From assembly GCF_030866805.1 (NCBI RefSeq), contig NZ_CP133019.1:1240001-1304000 (forward strand): a stretch of DNA of 64,000 bases. Reading direction: 5' to 3'. Below are positions 33,501 to 41,728 of the stretch, piece after piece (positions within the stretch are counted from its first letter, which is position 1; every line of letters begins with the position of its first letter). The position numbers were made by a program, and so were the translations under genes. The notes below the pieces were generated by a model. That model had not been told where the DNA came from, searched no databases, and was given only the letters and a program-made list of their open reading frames with translations. Source of the stretch: Microbacterium terrisoli. GTDB taxonomy: Bacteria > Actinomycetota > Actinomycetes > Actinomycetales > Microbacteriaceae.

Positions 33501-34561
33501 GCGGTGCGCCCCGCGCGGCCCGAGCGCTGCTGGGCGGAGGCCTGCGAGATGGGCTCGATCGGCAGGCGCTGCACCTTGCTGCGATTGCTGTAGCGGGAGA
33601 TGCGGGCGGTTCCGGCATCCACCACGTAACGGATGCCGGGGACGGTCAGGCTCGTCTCGGCAACGTTGGTGGAGAGGATGACGCGGCGCCGCACGCCCGG
33701 GATCGCCGAGCGTTCGAACACCCGGTGCTGATCGGCCGACGACAGCCGGCCATACAGGGGCAGCACCTCGGTGGGGGCGGCGTCATGCGCGTACATGCCG
33801 CGAACGGCATCCATCGCGTCGCGGATCTCGGCCTCGCCGGGAAGGAAGACCAGCACGTCGCCGGCCGGCTCGCGGTCGAGCTCGCGCAGCGCGGCCAAGA
33901 GCCCGTCGACATCGTCGGGCGCTTCGTCCGGCTGCGCTCGCTCAGCGACCGGGGTGCGGGGCCGGTAGCGGATCTCCACCGGGTAGGTGCGTCCGGACAC
34001 CTCCACGATGGGGGCGGGCGTGCCGTCCGCGGCGGCGAAGTGGGCCGCGAAGCTCTCGGGGTCGATCGTGGCCGAGGTGATCACGATCTTCAGATCCGGG
34101 CGCGTGCGCAGGATGCGGCGCAGATATCCGATGAGGAAGTCGACGTTCAGCGACCGCTCGTGCGCCTCGTCGACGATGATCGCGTCGTAGCGGCTGAGCC
34201 GGCGGTCGCGGTGGATCTCGTTGAGCAGGATGCCGTCGGTCATCAGCGCGATCTTCGTGTCGGCCGAGACCTTGTCGGTGAAGCGGACCTTGTATCCGAC
34301 CGTCGTGCCCAGCGGCACCTGCAGCTCCTCGGCCACTCGCTCCGCGATGCTGCGCGCAGCGATGCGGCGCGGCTGCGTGTGCGCGATGCGCGTGCGACCG
34401 AGCTCGAGCAGGATCTTGGGGAGCTGCGTGGTCTTGCCCGACCCGGTGGCGCCGGCGATGATCACGACCTGGTTGTCTGCGATGGCGCGCGCGATCTCGT
34501 CCCGCGCCGCACTGACGGGCAGCTCGGGTGGATAGGCGATGACAGGTTCAGGCGCAGACAC
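30560..34561 (-). CDS. hrpA: ATP-dependent RNA helicase HrpA (DEAH family)
   Basis: 1333 aa from GTG 34561. The DEAH core is complete: IIAGATGSGKTTQLP (motif I), TQPRRIAARS (Ia), VDEAHERS (II), ITSATIDP (III), ILSTNVAETSLT (V) and QRSGRAGRTAPG (VI). HA2 and OB-fold regions follow, then the long DUF3418 C-terminal region of HrpA. It acts on RNA or stalled ribosomes in the cytoplasm. Three copies of a dispersed genomic repeat lie in frame in linkers (near residues 205, 565 and 1015). The last sits in a Ser/Arg-rich stretch (SDPRRSSEPRASSASRSSSE) not expected in the family. Confidence 0.92.
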   Translation of the reverse strand: MSAPEPVIAYPPELPVSAARDEIARAIADNQVVIIAGATGSGKTTQLPKILLELGRTRIAHTQPRRIAARSIAERVAEELQVPLGTTVGYKVRFTDKVSADTKIALMTDGILLNEIHRDRRLSRYDAIIVDEAHERSLNVDFLIGYLRRILRTRPDLKIVITSATIDPESFAAHFAAADGTPAPIVEVSGRTYPVEIRYRPRTPVAERAQPDEAPDDVDGLLAALRELDREPAGDVLVFLPGEAEIRDAMDAVRGMYAHDAAPTEVLPLYGRLSSADQHRVFERSAIPGVRRRVILSTNVAETSLTVPGIRYVVDAGTARISRYSNRSKVQRLPIEPISQASAQQRSGRAGRTAPGVAIRLYAEDDFTTRPEFTEPEVLRTSLAAVVLQMLSLGFGDISDFPFLTPPDSRGVKAAFELLVELGAVTLRARPAPQPKLTDVGRELARLPIDPRFARMMIEARATGVLAEVRAIVAGLSIPDVRERPDDQQEQADRLHARFTDPTSDFLSLLNLWNHLQQLQHDLGSSAFRRTCRAEHLNYVRVREWFDVHRQLGSLMKSSAPAVERAKRHETTPDPDAIHKAILAGLLSQIGVLDERSLAPAGDRKKAGARPRKPRAEYVGARGAKFTIFPGSALRKKSPQAVMSAELVETSRLYARTVAAIDPAWAEPLAGDLAKRQLSDPHWSKDAGAAVASEKVTLFGVPIIPRRRVQLARIDRPMARELFLQHALVDGEWDTTALEKRLTAFERRNLELRRRLEKLEERERRRDILAGDEAVFAFYDSRVPRDVFDVRSFTTWWRETSSRTPHLLDISEADLVDDASRADERDFPTRWRQGDQVLSLTYRFEPGAVDDGVTAVVPLALLAQLRPDGFDWQVPGMRDELITALIRALPKAIRKHVVPAADWAATFAGEIADQGPEAHDGMPRTGLRGALADRIRRVASTPVTAADFDMERVPGHLQISFRAVDDRGRAVGSDRDLAALQSRLADRARSAVSRSLSDPRRSSEPRASSASRSSSEPSESKRVPAPTRVGPGALRAGSPNAGSFAERSAITTWDFGDLPDVVDTKVAGGVVRGYPALIDEGKTAALRIEATPAMAAARTRTGVRRLLLLSAPSPADYVLDHLTSAEKLALTASPYPSARAAIEDCRVAVADAALTAVAPDGVIRTRAAFDRAQEALSAGIVDDLFQTVSQVCGILTLARDVERTVKATNALTLLAALNDVKTQSAGLVYPGFIAQTGTARLAHLPRYLRGALMRLQALGDNPGRDRTRLTEYERAAAVYADAGGVIPPAADAAAHLAHARWMLEEYRVSLFAQSLGTAESVSLQRIAKAVAGS
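31496..31527 (-). repeat. dispersed repeat, in-frame copy 3 within hrpA
   Basis: On the coding strand: GTCGTCGAGCGAGCCCAGCG followed by AGTCGAAACGCG. It encodes SSEPSESKR in the Ser/Arg-rich linker. A further decayed copy (CGCTGAGCGAT) lies about 35-70 bp upstream on the coding strand (31548-31582), so this linker may have grown by repeat accumulation. Confidence 0.6.
32851..32879 (-). repeat. dispersed repeat, in-frame copy 2 within hrpA
   Basis: Coding strand GGCCGTTGAGCGAGCGAAGC followed by GACACGAAA, closest to the form I remember as consensus (GTTGAGCGAGCGAAGCGAGACGAAAC). It encodes AVERAKRHET between conserved segments MKSSAP and TPDPDAIHKAIL. No stop or frame change results. Confidence 0.7.
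33923..33952 (-). repeat. dispersed repeat, in-frame copy 1 within hrpA
   Basis: Coding strand CCGGTCGCTGAGCGAGCGCA followed by GCCGGACGAA. It encodes PVAERAQPDE in the linker after the second RecA-like strand region (YRPRT...). It shares 18 of 18 leading bases with the copy between nrdE and nrdF. Confidence 0.7.
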
Positions 34562-34611
34562 AGCCTTCAATCGTATCGCGCTGGCCGCATGCCCACGGCT
34601 GCGCCGTCGCC

Positions 34612-34658
34612 GTCGGCTGCGGTGCCGGCTGCGGTGCCGGCTGAGGTGCCGGCTGCGG
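34612..34658. repeat. 12-bp tandem repeat (GGTGCCGGCTGC)
   Basis: About four units of GGTGCCGGCTGC with one G-to-A change, starting about 50 bp from the hrpA start codon. A period of 12 keeps frame in either direction. Confidence 0.75.
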
Positions 34659-34758
34659 AGCCCAGCGCCGCCACGAAAACACACATGCCCTCTCACGCGT
34701 ATTCACCTTCCCGTTCACACAGCGCGATGGAGCAGGCCGTTGCGGCGATACGGACACG

Positions 34759-34848
34759 GGCACGGCCACAGCCACGGCCACGGCCACAGCCACGGTCACG
34801 GCCACGGCCACGGCCACAGCCAGGCCACAGCCACAGCCACGGCCACAG
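34759..34848. repeat. hexamer tandem repeat (GGCCAC / AGCCAC)
   Basis: About 15 hexamers alternating GGCCAC and AGCCAC, interrupted once by GGTCAC and by a loss of phase at 34820-34825. Likely prone to slippage. Confidence 0.8.
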
Positions 34849-34865
34849 GTATGCCTTTCACTCGT

Positions 34866-34930
34866 ATTCACCCTCTCGCTCACACAGCTCATTGCGAGGC
34901 GGGGGGCGCTGTGTGAACCGGAGGGTGAAT
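34866..34930. repeat. imperfect inverted repeat of a 23-bp module, third copy at 34701
   Basis: ATTCACCCTCTCGCTCACACAGC (34866-34888, here split as ATTCACCCTC and TCACACAGC ends) is followed after 19 bp by its reverse complement (34908-34930) with 20 of 23 positions matching. A direct copy lies at 34701-34723. The pair would form a long hairpin in RNA or single-stranded DNA. Confidence 0.7.
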
Positions 34931-34954
34931 GCGGTTTTCGGGTATATGCCTTTT

Positions 34955-35008
34955 CGCCGGAGCGGGGTCGCCGGAGCGGGGTTGCCGGAGCGGGGTCGCC
35001 GGAACGGC
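34955..35008. repeat. 15-bp tandem repeat (CGCCGGAGCGGGGTC)
   Basis: Three nearly identical units of CGCCGGAGCGGGGTC (with TG for CG once) and a decayed fourth (CGCCGGAACGG). Confidence 0.75.
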
Positions 35009-35131
35009 GGCGGCGGGACGGCGGCCGCCGGCACCGCGAGGCCTCCTCCCCAGATGGGTTCACGGCAAGGCCGCGAGGCCGACGTTGTGGAAAGCGACCG
35101 GAGCAGCGGCGCGACGGCGCACCATGACACC

Positions 35132-35728
35132 ATGGACCACACGCACATCCACCCGTTCTGGGCGCTCGGCGATCCCATTCGGCGGCGCATCCTCGACGTC
35201 CTCGCCAGCGGCGAGCACACGGCGGGTCAGATCGCCGATGTCATCAATGCCGAGTTCCGCGTGAGCCGCACGTCGAGCTCCAAGCATTTGCGCGTTCTGC
35301 GTGACGCGGGCCTGATCGACGTGCGCGCCGAAGAGCAATGGCGCTGGTATCGGCTGCTCGCCGACGGGATCGACGCGCTCGAGCGCGAGATCGCCGACCT
35401 GCGTGAGAAGACCTGCCGTGCCATCGGCTGGGACGCCGACAGCGGTGAACTCCACGATCCCCTGCGGGGCTGGGCGCCTCCGCGGCGCAAGGGTCCTGGC
35501 CGCGTCCCGCGCCCGGCGATGCGCGGAGCGCAGCGCACGCGGATCTTCGAAGACGGACCCGACGAATGGATGCCGACGCTGCCGTTCTCCGACCCCGCCG
35601 CGTTCGTGTACCCGGTACCGGAAGATGACGCCGACATCGATGACGCCGGCACCGACGACAGAGACGTGTTCGGCGAGGATGGGTTCGGCGAGGGTGCGCT
35701 CGGCGCACACCTGGGCGCCGGCTCCTAG
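35132..35728 (+). CDS. ArsR-family winged-helix regulator with long acidic tail
   Basis: 198 aa. Residues 1-90 form an ArsR-type winged helix: FWALGDPIRRRILDVLASG, then VSRTSSSKHLRVLRDAGLID as the recognition helix, and EEQWRWYRLL as the wing. The N-terminal MDHTHIHPF is histidine-rich. The remaining about 100 residues are unusual for ArsR proteins: a basic-proline stretch, then a low-complexity Asp/Glu region (PEDDADIDDAGTDDRDVF). CACCAT lies 6 nt before ATG 35132. The target may be the aldo/keto reductase gene directly downstream. Confidence 0.8.
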   Translation: MDHTHIHPFWALGDPIRRRILDVLASGEHTAGQIADVINAEFRVSRTSSSKHLRVLRDAGLIDVRAEEQWRWYRLLADGIDALEREIADLREKTCRAIGWDADSGELHDPLRGWAPPRRKGPGRVPRPAMRGAQRTRIFEDGPDEWMPTLPFSDPAAFVYPVPEDDADIDDAGTDDRDVFGEDGFGEGALGAHLGAGS

Positions 35729-36574
<846 letters not shown>

Positions 36575-36577
36575 GCC

Positions 36578-38428
36578 GTGACCTCCTCCACATCCCGCCT
36601 GGCCGCCTCGGCGAGCCCGTACCTGCGCGCCCACGCCGACAACCCCGTCGCCTGGTTCCCCTGGGGCGAGCAGGCCTTCGCCGAAGCCGCCCGGCGCGAT
36701 GTGCCGGTGTTCATCTCGATCGGCTACTCGACGTGCCACTGGTGCCACGTGATGGCCCGCGAATCGTTCGAAGACGCCGACACCGCAGCCGACCTCAACG
36801 ACGGCTTCGTGGCGATCAAGGTCGACCGCGAAGAGCACCCGGAGGTCGATGAGGCGTATCTGGCGGCCGCGTCAGCCTTCACGCCGAACCTCGGCTGGCC
36901 GCTGAGCGTGTTCGCCACCCCCGACGGGCGGGCCTTCTTCGCCGGCACGTACTTTCCATCGACACCGCGCGGCGGTTCCGCATCGTTCCGCGAGGTGCTG
37001 ACGGCAGTGCGGGAGGCCTGGACCGCCCGCCGCGACCAAGTCGATGCCACTGCTGCCGCTGTGGTGCAGGCGCTGACCAGTGCGAACGAGGCGCGGGCTG
37101 CGGCATCCGACCTGCCCTCTGTGGACGCTCTGGCCGCGTCGGCTCGGCTGGCGCTGACCCGAGAAGACCGCGAATTCGGCGGCTTCGCCCCAGAGGATGC
37201 CGCCATCACGACGCCGAAATTCCCCTCGGTTCCCTCGCTGCGCTTCTTGCAGGCGCAGTCGTTGGCGCTCATCGAGCCCGAGGCGCGGCGGGTCGCGAAG
37301 CGGGCGCTCGCGGCGATGGCGACATCGCCCCTGCGTGACACCGTGGACGGCGGGTTCTTCCGCTATGCGACACGTCGCGACTGGACGGTGCCGCACTACG
37401 AGCGCATGCTCACCGACAACGCCGGCCTCATCGAGGTGGCGCTGGATGCCGGCGATGACGCGACGGCGCGAGGTACCGCCGAGTTCCTCGTCACGGTGCT
37501 GCAGCAGCCCTCCGGCGGGTTCGCGGCGGCGCAGGACTCCGAGTCTTGGATCGAGGGAGAGCGCAGCGAGGGCGGCTACTACCTGCGCGATGCCGGCGAA
37601 CGCGCCGAGCTGTCGGCCCCGGCGATCGACGGCAAGATCGTCACGGGCTGGAACGGGCTGGCGATCGCGGCACTCGCGCGGGCGGGGCTGCGGCTGGGCG
37701 AGCCGCGCTTCGTCGCCGCCGCGCAGTGGGCTGCCGACGCCGTGCTCGAAGCCAACATGACCCCGGATGGACGGCTGCGCCGAGCCTCACTGGATGAGAT
37801 CGTGTCGCCGGCGTCGGCGACCCTCGAGGACTACGGCCTGCTGGCCACCGGGCTCGCGGCGTTGACGGCCGCAACGGGCGAGGCGCAGTATGCGCGTTGC
37901 GCACGGGACCTGGTCGACGCCTGTCTGGACGCCGGCGCCGTGTCTGTTCCCGGCGGCGGCGACGAGGTGCTCTCTGCGCTCGGAGTGCCCGGCACCGCCT
38001 CATGGGCGGACTCCGACCACCCCTCCGGAGTGTCGGCTGTGGCGGAGGCCGCCGTCGCCCTCTGGCTGTTGGGGGCGGGGGAGCGCTACCGGGAGGCTGC
38101 GGCATCCCTCGTTCGCGAGCATGCGCAGCGCGCGCTGGCCGAGCCCCTCTCACACGGGGCGTTCCTGCGGGTGGCGGCGCAGCTGGCCGCTCCGCCCCGC
38201 CAGATCGTCGTGATCGACGGAGGCATCGGCGAGGCGCTCACCGACGCCGTGCGCGCAGAACCGGCCGACCTGCTCGCCGTGGCCACGCCGCCGCAGGCGC
38301 AGGCGCTGGCCGATGCCGGGTTCTCGCTGTTCGAGGACAAGACCACGATGGGCGGTCGCCCGACCCTCTACGACTGCCGCGACTTCGCATGCCGGCTGCC
38401 GGTCACCGAGCTTCCTGCCCGGGCGTGA
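36578..38428 (+). CDS. DUF255 thioredoxin-domain / six-hairpin glycosidase-like protein (YyaL family)
   Basis: 616 aa. The N-terminal thioredoxin-like domain (about 1-160) has the redox pair [16 protein letters not shown] and [15 protein letters not shown]. The rest is an alpha/alpha-toroid with [20 protein letters not shown] and [16 protein letters not shown]. Family members (YyaL, human SPATA20) are widely conserved, and their biochemical role is still unclear. It starts 3 nt after the reductase stop with GTG, so it is probably co-translated. The 3' end overlaps the opposing antiporter gene by 26 bp. Confidence 0.85.
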   Translation: MTSSTSRLAASASPYLRAHADNPVAWFPWGEQAFAEAARRDVPVFISIGYSTCHWCHVMARESFEDADTAADLNDGFVAIKVDREEHPEVDEAYLAAASAFTPNLGWPLSVFATPDGRAFFAGTYFPSTPRGGSASFREVLTAVREAWTARRDQVDATAAAVVQALTSANEARAAASDLPSVDALAASARLALTREDREFGGFAPEDAAITTPKFPSVPSLRFLQAQSLALIEPEARRVAKRALAAMATSPLRDTVDGGFFRYATRRDWTVPHYERMLTDNAGLIEVALDAGDDATARGTAEFLVTVLQQPSGGFAAAQDSESWIEGERSEGGYYLRDAGERAELSAPAIDGKIVTGWNGLAIAALARAGLRLGEPRFVAAAQWAADAVLEANMTPDGRLRRASLDEIVSPASATLEDYGLLATGLAALTAATGEAQYARCARDLVDACLDAGAVSVPGGGDEVLSALGVPGTASWADSDHPSGVSAVAEAAVALWLLGAGERYREAAASLVREHAQRALAEPLSHGAFLRVAAQLAAPPRQIVVIDGGIGEALTDAVRAEPADLLAVATPPQAQALADAGFSLFEDKTTMGGRPTLYDCRDFACRLPVTELPARA

Positions 38429-39602
38429 CCGGCGCGGGGTTCGGCTTCTTGCGTGTGGTGACCCGGCGGAACCAGGCGGTCTCGCTCGCGCGCGCCAGCA
38501 GGGTCGCCCCGATCACCGTCGTGAACACGTAGACGGCGGCCAGCGGGGCCAGCAGGGGCGCGGTGCCGGCGGCGATCCCGGCGATGACGATCGAGAACTC
38601 ACCGCGCGGGACCAAGCCGATGCCCGCACGCCAGCGGCCGGGAACGCCGATGCCGGCGCGCTTGGCGGCGATGTAGCCGGTGAGCATCTTGGTGGCGGCG
38701 GTGACCACGGCCAGCAGGATCCCCGGCAGGATCGCCGCCGGCAGCTTCGAGGCGTCCGTGGCCAGTCCGAAGAAGATGAAGAACACCGCCGCGAACAGGT
38801 CGCGCAGCGGAGTGAGAACTTCTCGAGCCGACTGTGCCACCTTGCCCGACAGGGCGATGCCGACAAGGAACGCGCCCACCGCCGCCGACACGTTCACCTC
38901 TTCGGCGAGCCCGGCGATCAGCATCGTCAGGCCCAGCACGCCCAGCAGCAGCGGTTCTGCCAGATCGGGTGTGAACATGCGCGAGATCAGCGGGCCGAAA
39001 CGCAGCGCCACGAACAGGATCACCAGCACCACGGCCACCGCGATCGCGACCCGCACAGCGCCCTGCAGCAGACTCACACCGATCACCAGCGCCGACACCG
39101 TGGGCAGATAGAACGCCATCGCGAGGTCTTCGATCACGAGGATCGAGAGGATGACGGGGGTCTCGCGGTTTCCGATGCGACCCAGATCCCGCAGCAGCTT
39201 CGCGGCCACTCCGGAGGAGGTGACCCAGCAGATGCCCGCCATGGCGACGGCTGCGGCCGGCCCCCAACCGAGGATCAGCGCGAACGCGGCGCCGGGCACC
39301 GCGTTCAGGACGGCATCCAGCAGCCCCGCCGCCTTCGAGCGGCGCATGCCGTGCAGCAGCTCGTCGGCAGAGTACTCCAGGCCCAGCAGTGCCAGCAGCA
39401 GGATCACGCCGATCTCGCTGCCGGTGCGGAAGAAGTCCTCGCTGGCGTTCATCGGCAGGATGCCGCCGGAGCCGAACATGAGCCCGGCGATCAGGTACAG
39501 CGGGATCGGTGAGATCCCGAACCGTGCGGCGAGCCTGCCGAGCAGGCTCATGGCGAACAGGAGGGCGCCGACTTCGATGAGGACGAGGGTGGTGTCGGTC
39601 AC
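38403..39602 (-). CDS. CPA2-family K+/H+ antiporter, KhtU-like
   Basis: 399 aa with about 12 helices. Typical CPA2 features: [16 protein letters not shown] near residue 35, [15 protein letters not shown], and [14 protein letters not shown] near 155 with the conserved ED pair of the ion site. [15 protein letters not shown] is the KefB/KhtU-type helix. No C-terminal RCK domain is attached. The regulator is supplied by the preceding TrkA-C gene, 16 bp upstream, as in KhtTU systems that export K+ at high pH or K+ excess. Confidence 0.85.
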   Translation of the reverse strand: MTDTTLVLIEVGALLFAMSLLGRLAARFGISPIPLYLIAGLMFGSGGILPMNASEDFFRTGSEIGVILLLALLGLEYSADELLHGMRRSKAAGLLDAVLNAVPGAAFALILGWGPAAAVAMAGICWVTSSGVAAKLLRDLGRIGNRETPVILSILVIEDLAMAFYLPTVSALVIGVSLLQGAVRVAIAVAVVLVILFVALRFGPLISRMFTPDLAEPLLLGVLGLTMLIAGLAEEVNVSAAVGAFLVGIALSGKVAQSAREVLTPLRDLFAAVFFIFFGLATDASKLPAAILPGILLAVVTAATKMLTGYIAAKRAGIGVPGRWRAGIGLVPRGEFSIVIAGIAAGTAPLLAPLAAVYVFTTVIGATLLARASETAWFRRVTTRKKPNPAPVTPGQEAR

Positions 39603-39618
39603 GATCGGCGCCAGCCGA

Positions 39619-40113
39619 TCATTCGGGACCGTCGGCGATCAGCCGAGACGCGGCATCCAGCCCTTGGCGCGTTCCCACCGTCACGATGACGTCCCCCGCC
39701 CGCAGCACCTCGTTCGGAGTCGGTGAGGGGATGATGTGCCCCGCGCGGATGATGCCCACCACCGACACATGCGTGCGGGAGCGCGCCTGTGTGTCGCCCA
39801 GCGGTCGATCCACATACGGCGACGTGGACGGCAGTGCGATCTTCTCCGTGTACAGACCGTCGGTCTGCTCGGTGAGCTTGGTCAGCCGGCTCACCGAGAG
39901 CGACGTGCTGAACAGGTCGGCTATCGCCTCGGCCTCGTCTTCGGTGATGCGCAGCGACTCGCGACACAGGTCGGGGTCGTCGCCGTCATACAGGGCGAGC
40001 TCGCGCTCGCCGTCTCGGTAGCGAACGACCGCCAGGCGCCTTCCGCTCTCGGTGACGAGGTCGGTGCGCACGCCGATCCCGGGCAGATCGACTTTTTCAA
40101 TGCGAACAGTCAC
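39619..40113 (-). CDS. TrkA-C domain regulatory subunit, KhtT-like
   Basis: 164 aa. An N-terminal domain (VRIEKVDLPGIGVRTDLVTE, SGRRLAVVRYRDGERELALY) and a C-terminal RCK_C domain (THVSVVGIIRAGHIIPSPTP, LRAGDVIVTVGTRQGLD) match KhtT. It is cytosolic and gates the antiporter through nucleotide binding or pH. GTG 40113 is preceded by TACCCT at exactly 6 nt and lacks a ribosome site, so the operon transcript is probably leaderless. Confidence 0.85.
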   Translation of the reverse strand: MTVRIEKVDLPGIGVRTDLVTESGRRLAVVRYRDGERELALYDGDDPDLCRESLRITEDEAEAIADLFSTSLSVSRLTKLTEQTDGLYTEKIALPSTSPYVDRPLGDTQARSRTHVSVVGIIRAGHIIPSPTPNEVLRAGDVIVTVGTRQGLDAASRLIADGPE

Positions 40114-40131
40114 CCTTCGAGGGTACCGGCG

Positions 40132-41706
40132 TCAGATCCAGGTGGGCAGCCAGTTGTGGATCAGCCAGAAGTCGTAGGGCACCGGCATCCCGACCCAGAC
40201 CGGGTACCAGAATGCCGACAGCAGCACGACCACGGCCAGGTACACCCACACCAGGCGCTGGCCGGTCAGACGGCGCCCACCCGTGATCACCTGCCCGTGA
40301 CGGTCACGGCCCGCGATGTCGCGCAGCGCGAAAGCGACCGCGATCACCAGGAAGGGCGCCATCGCGATCGTGTAGAACTGGAAGATCGTGCGCTCGGGGA
40401 ACAGCAGCCATGGCACGTACGCCGAGCCCACGCCCAGCAGCACGACGGCCAAGCGCCAGTCCCGGCGCAACACGAACGCGATGATGAGGTAGACGGTGGC
40501 GGCGATCCCGCCCCACCAGATCAGCGGGTTCGGAATCGACGAGATCGACTGCACGCAGCCGCTCGCCCACGTGCAGCCCGCTTCGCCCAGCTTGTCCTGA
40601 TGCCAGTACATCGATGTCGGGCGGATCAGCAGCGGCCACTGCCAGGCGGGGCTCGCATAGCCGTGCGGGGCGGTCAGCCCGACGTGGAACGCGTAGATCG
40701 CCTGGTGATAGATCCACAGCGCCTGCAGCGGGTTGGTCGAGGCCTGCCGGTCGTAGCCGCCGGCGGTCACGAGCCATCCGATCCACGAGGCGAGATAGAC
40801 GGCGAAGGCCACCGGCACGAGAAGGACGAAGGATGCCACGCCCTGTCGTGCCGCCCCCCACGTCCAGGCCTCGACCCCCATGCGGCGGCGTTCGAGGGCG
40901 TCGCTGATGACGGCGTAGAGGCCGATCGCCGCCAGCACGTACAACCCGGACCACTTGACCGCCGTCGCCGCACCCGCCGTCGCGCCCGCCGCGATCAGCC
41001 ACGGCCGTGCCCAGCTGACGGGGCCAAGATCGCCGAGCCCCCGCACGGTGGCGTCGTCGCCGGGCGGTCGCCAGCGTGTGGCCAGACGTCGAAGATGGGA
41101 TTGCCGGTCGAGCACGGCGAACAGGAACGCGAGCACGCTGAACATCGTCAAGAAGATGTCCAGCAGCGCGACCCTGCTCAGCACGATCCCGAGCCCGTCG
41201 ATGGCCAGCAGCCCCGAGGCGACAGTGGCCAGCACCGTCGAGTTCGACAGCCGCTTGGCCAGCAGATACACCAGCAGCACGGTCGCGGTGCCGGCCAGGG
41301 CCGCGGCGATCCGCCACCCTGTCGACGAGGCCGGGCCGAAGATCCACATGCCCAGCCCGATCAGCCACTTGGCCAGCGGCGGGTGCACCACGAAGCTGCC
41401 GCCGCGCAGGAACGTATCGGTGTCGCCGGCGACGAACCCCTTGTCGGCGTCGGCGGGCCACTCGCTGGAGTAGCCGAGGTTCCACTGGCTCCAGGCATCC
41501 TTCACGTAGTACGTCTCGTCGAACACGAGTGCGTGCGGGTGCCCGAGGCTCCACAGTCGCAGCACCGCCGCCAACAGCGTCACCAGTACCGGCGCCAGCA
41601 CGTCGATGCGGCGTCGCAGCTCGGGCGAGCGGTGTACGCGGGCCGTGACGCGGTCCAGCATCGACGTGTTCGCATCGGGCATCAGCCCATCCACCGTCGA
41701 GATCAC
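40132..41706 (-). CDS. pmt: dolichyl-phosphate-mannose--protein mannosyltransferase (Pmt)
   Basis: 524 aa, about 11 membrane helices, glycosyltransferase family 39. The first external loop carries the acidic motif ALVFDETYYVKDAWSQWNLG with the catalytic DE pair. GGSFVVHPPLAKWLIGLGMW and RFSMYWHQDK-type segments (TSMYWHQDKLGEAG) follow. It transfers mannose from polyprenyl-phosphate-mannose to secreted proteins, as Rv1002c does in mycobacteria. It is divergent from rsmI, as in mycobacteria. GTG 41706 lies 6 nt from its -10. Confidence 0.9.
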   Translation of the reverse strand: MISTVDGLMPDANTSMLDRVTARVHRSPELRRRIDVLAPVLVTLLAAVLRLWSLGHPHALVFDETYYVKDAWSQWNLGYSSEWPADADKGFVAGDTDTFLRGGSFVVHPPLAKWLIGLGMWIFGPASSTGWRIAAALAGTATVLLVYLLAKRLSNSTVLATVASGLLAIDGLGIVLSRVALLDIFLTMFSVLAFLFAVLDRQSHLRRLATRWRPPGDDATVRGLGDLGPVSWARPWLIAAGATAGAATAVKWSGLYVLAAIGLYAVISDALERRRMGVEAWTWGAARQGVASFVLLVPVAFAVYLASWIGWLVTAGGYDRQASTNPLQALWIYHQAIYAFHVGLTAPHGYASPAWQWPLLIRPTSMYWHQDKLGEAGCTWASGCVQSISSIPNPLIWWGGIAATVYLIIAFVLRRDWRLAVVLLGVGSAYVPWLLFPERTIFQFYTIAMAPFLVIAVAFALRDIAGRDRHGQVITGGRRLTGQRLVWVYLAVVVLLSAFWYPVWVGMPVPYDFWLIHNWLPTWI

Positions 41707-41712
41707 TGCCCC

Positions 41713-41722
41713 AGCCTAAGCT
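41713..41722. promoter_or_regulatory. overlapping bidirectional -10 elements for pmt and rsmI
   Basis: AGCCTAAGCT contains TAAGCT on the plus strand (41717-41722) and TAGGCT on the minus strand (41718-41713), sharing two base pairs. Each ends exactly 6 nt from a GTG start (41729 and 41706). The 22-bp gap is nearly symmetric (GCCCCAGC...GCTGGGGC). Both mRNAs should be leaderless. Confidence 0.6.
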
Positions 41723-41728
41723 GGGGCG

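Larger units (their letters stand above)
34562..35131. other. 570-bp gene-free tract between hrpA and arsR built of several simple repeats
   Basis: The stretch holds a run of 12-mers (34612-34658), a 90-bp GGCCAC/AGCCAC hexamer run (34759-34848), a 23-bp module in two direct copies and one inverted copy (34701, 34866, 34908) and a 15-mer run (34955-35008). Reading frames through it encode only low-complexity peptides (for example a GHGHGHSHGHGHSH run) with no ribosome site and no conserved ending, so no gene is called. hrpA and arsR diverge from it, so their promoters should lie at its ends. Confidence 0.6.

Noticed and set aside
34759..34848. Possible CRISPR array
   Set aside because: A simple hexamer tandem repeat without spacers; no cas genes in the window.
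34539..34916. Plus-strand frame with a GHGHGHSHGHGHSH run that looks like a metal-binding protein
   Set aside because: The His/Gly run is only the translation of the GGCCAC/AGCCAC hexamers; no ribosome site, overlaps hrpA's start, and low-complexity throughout.
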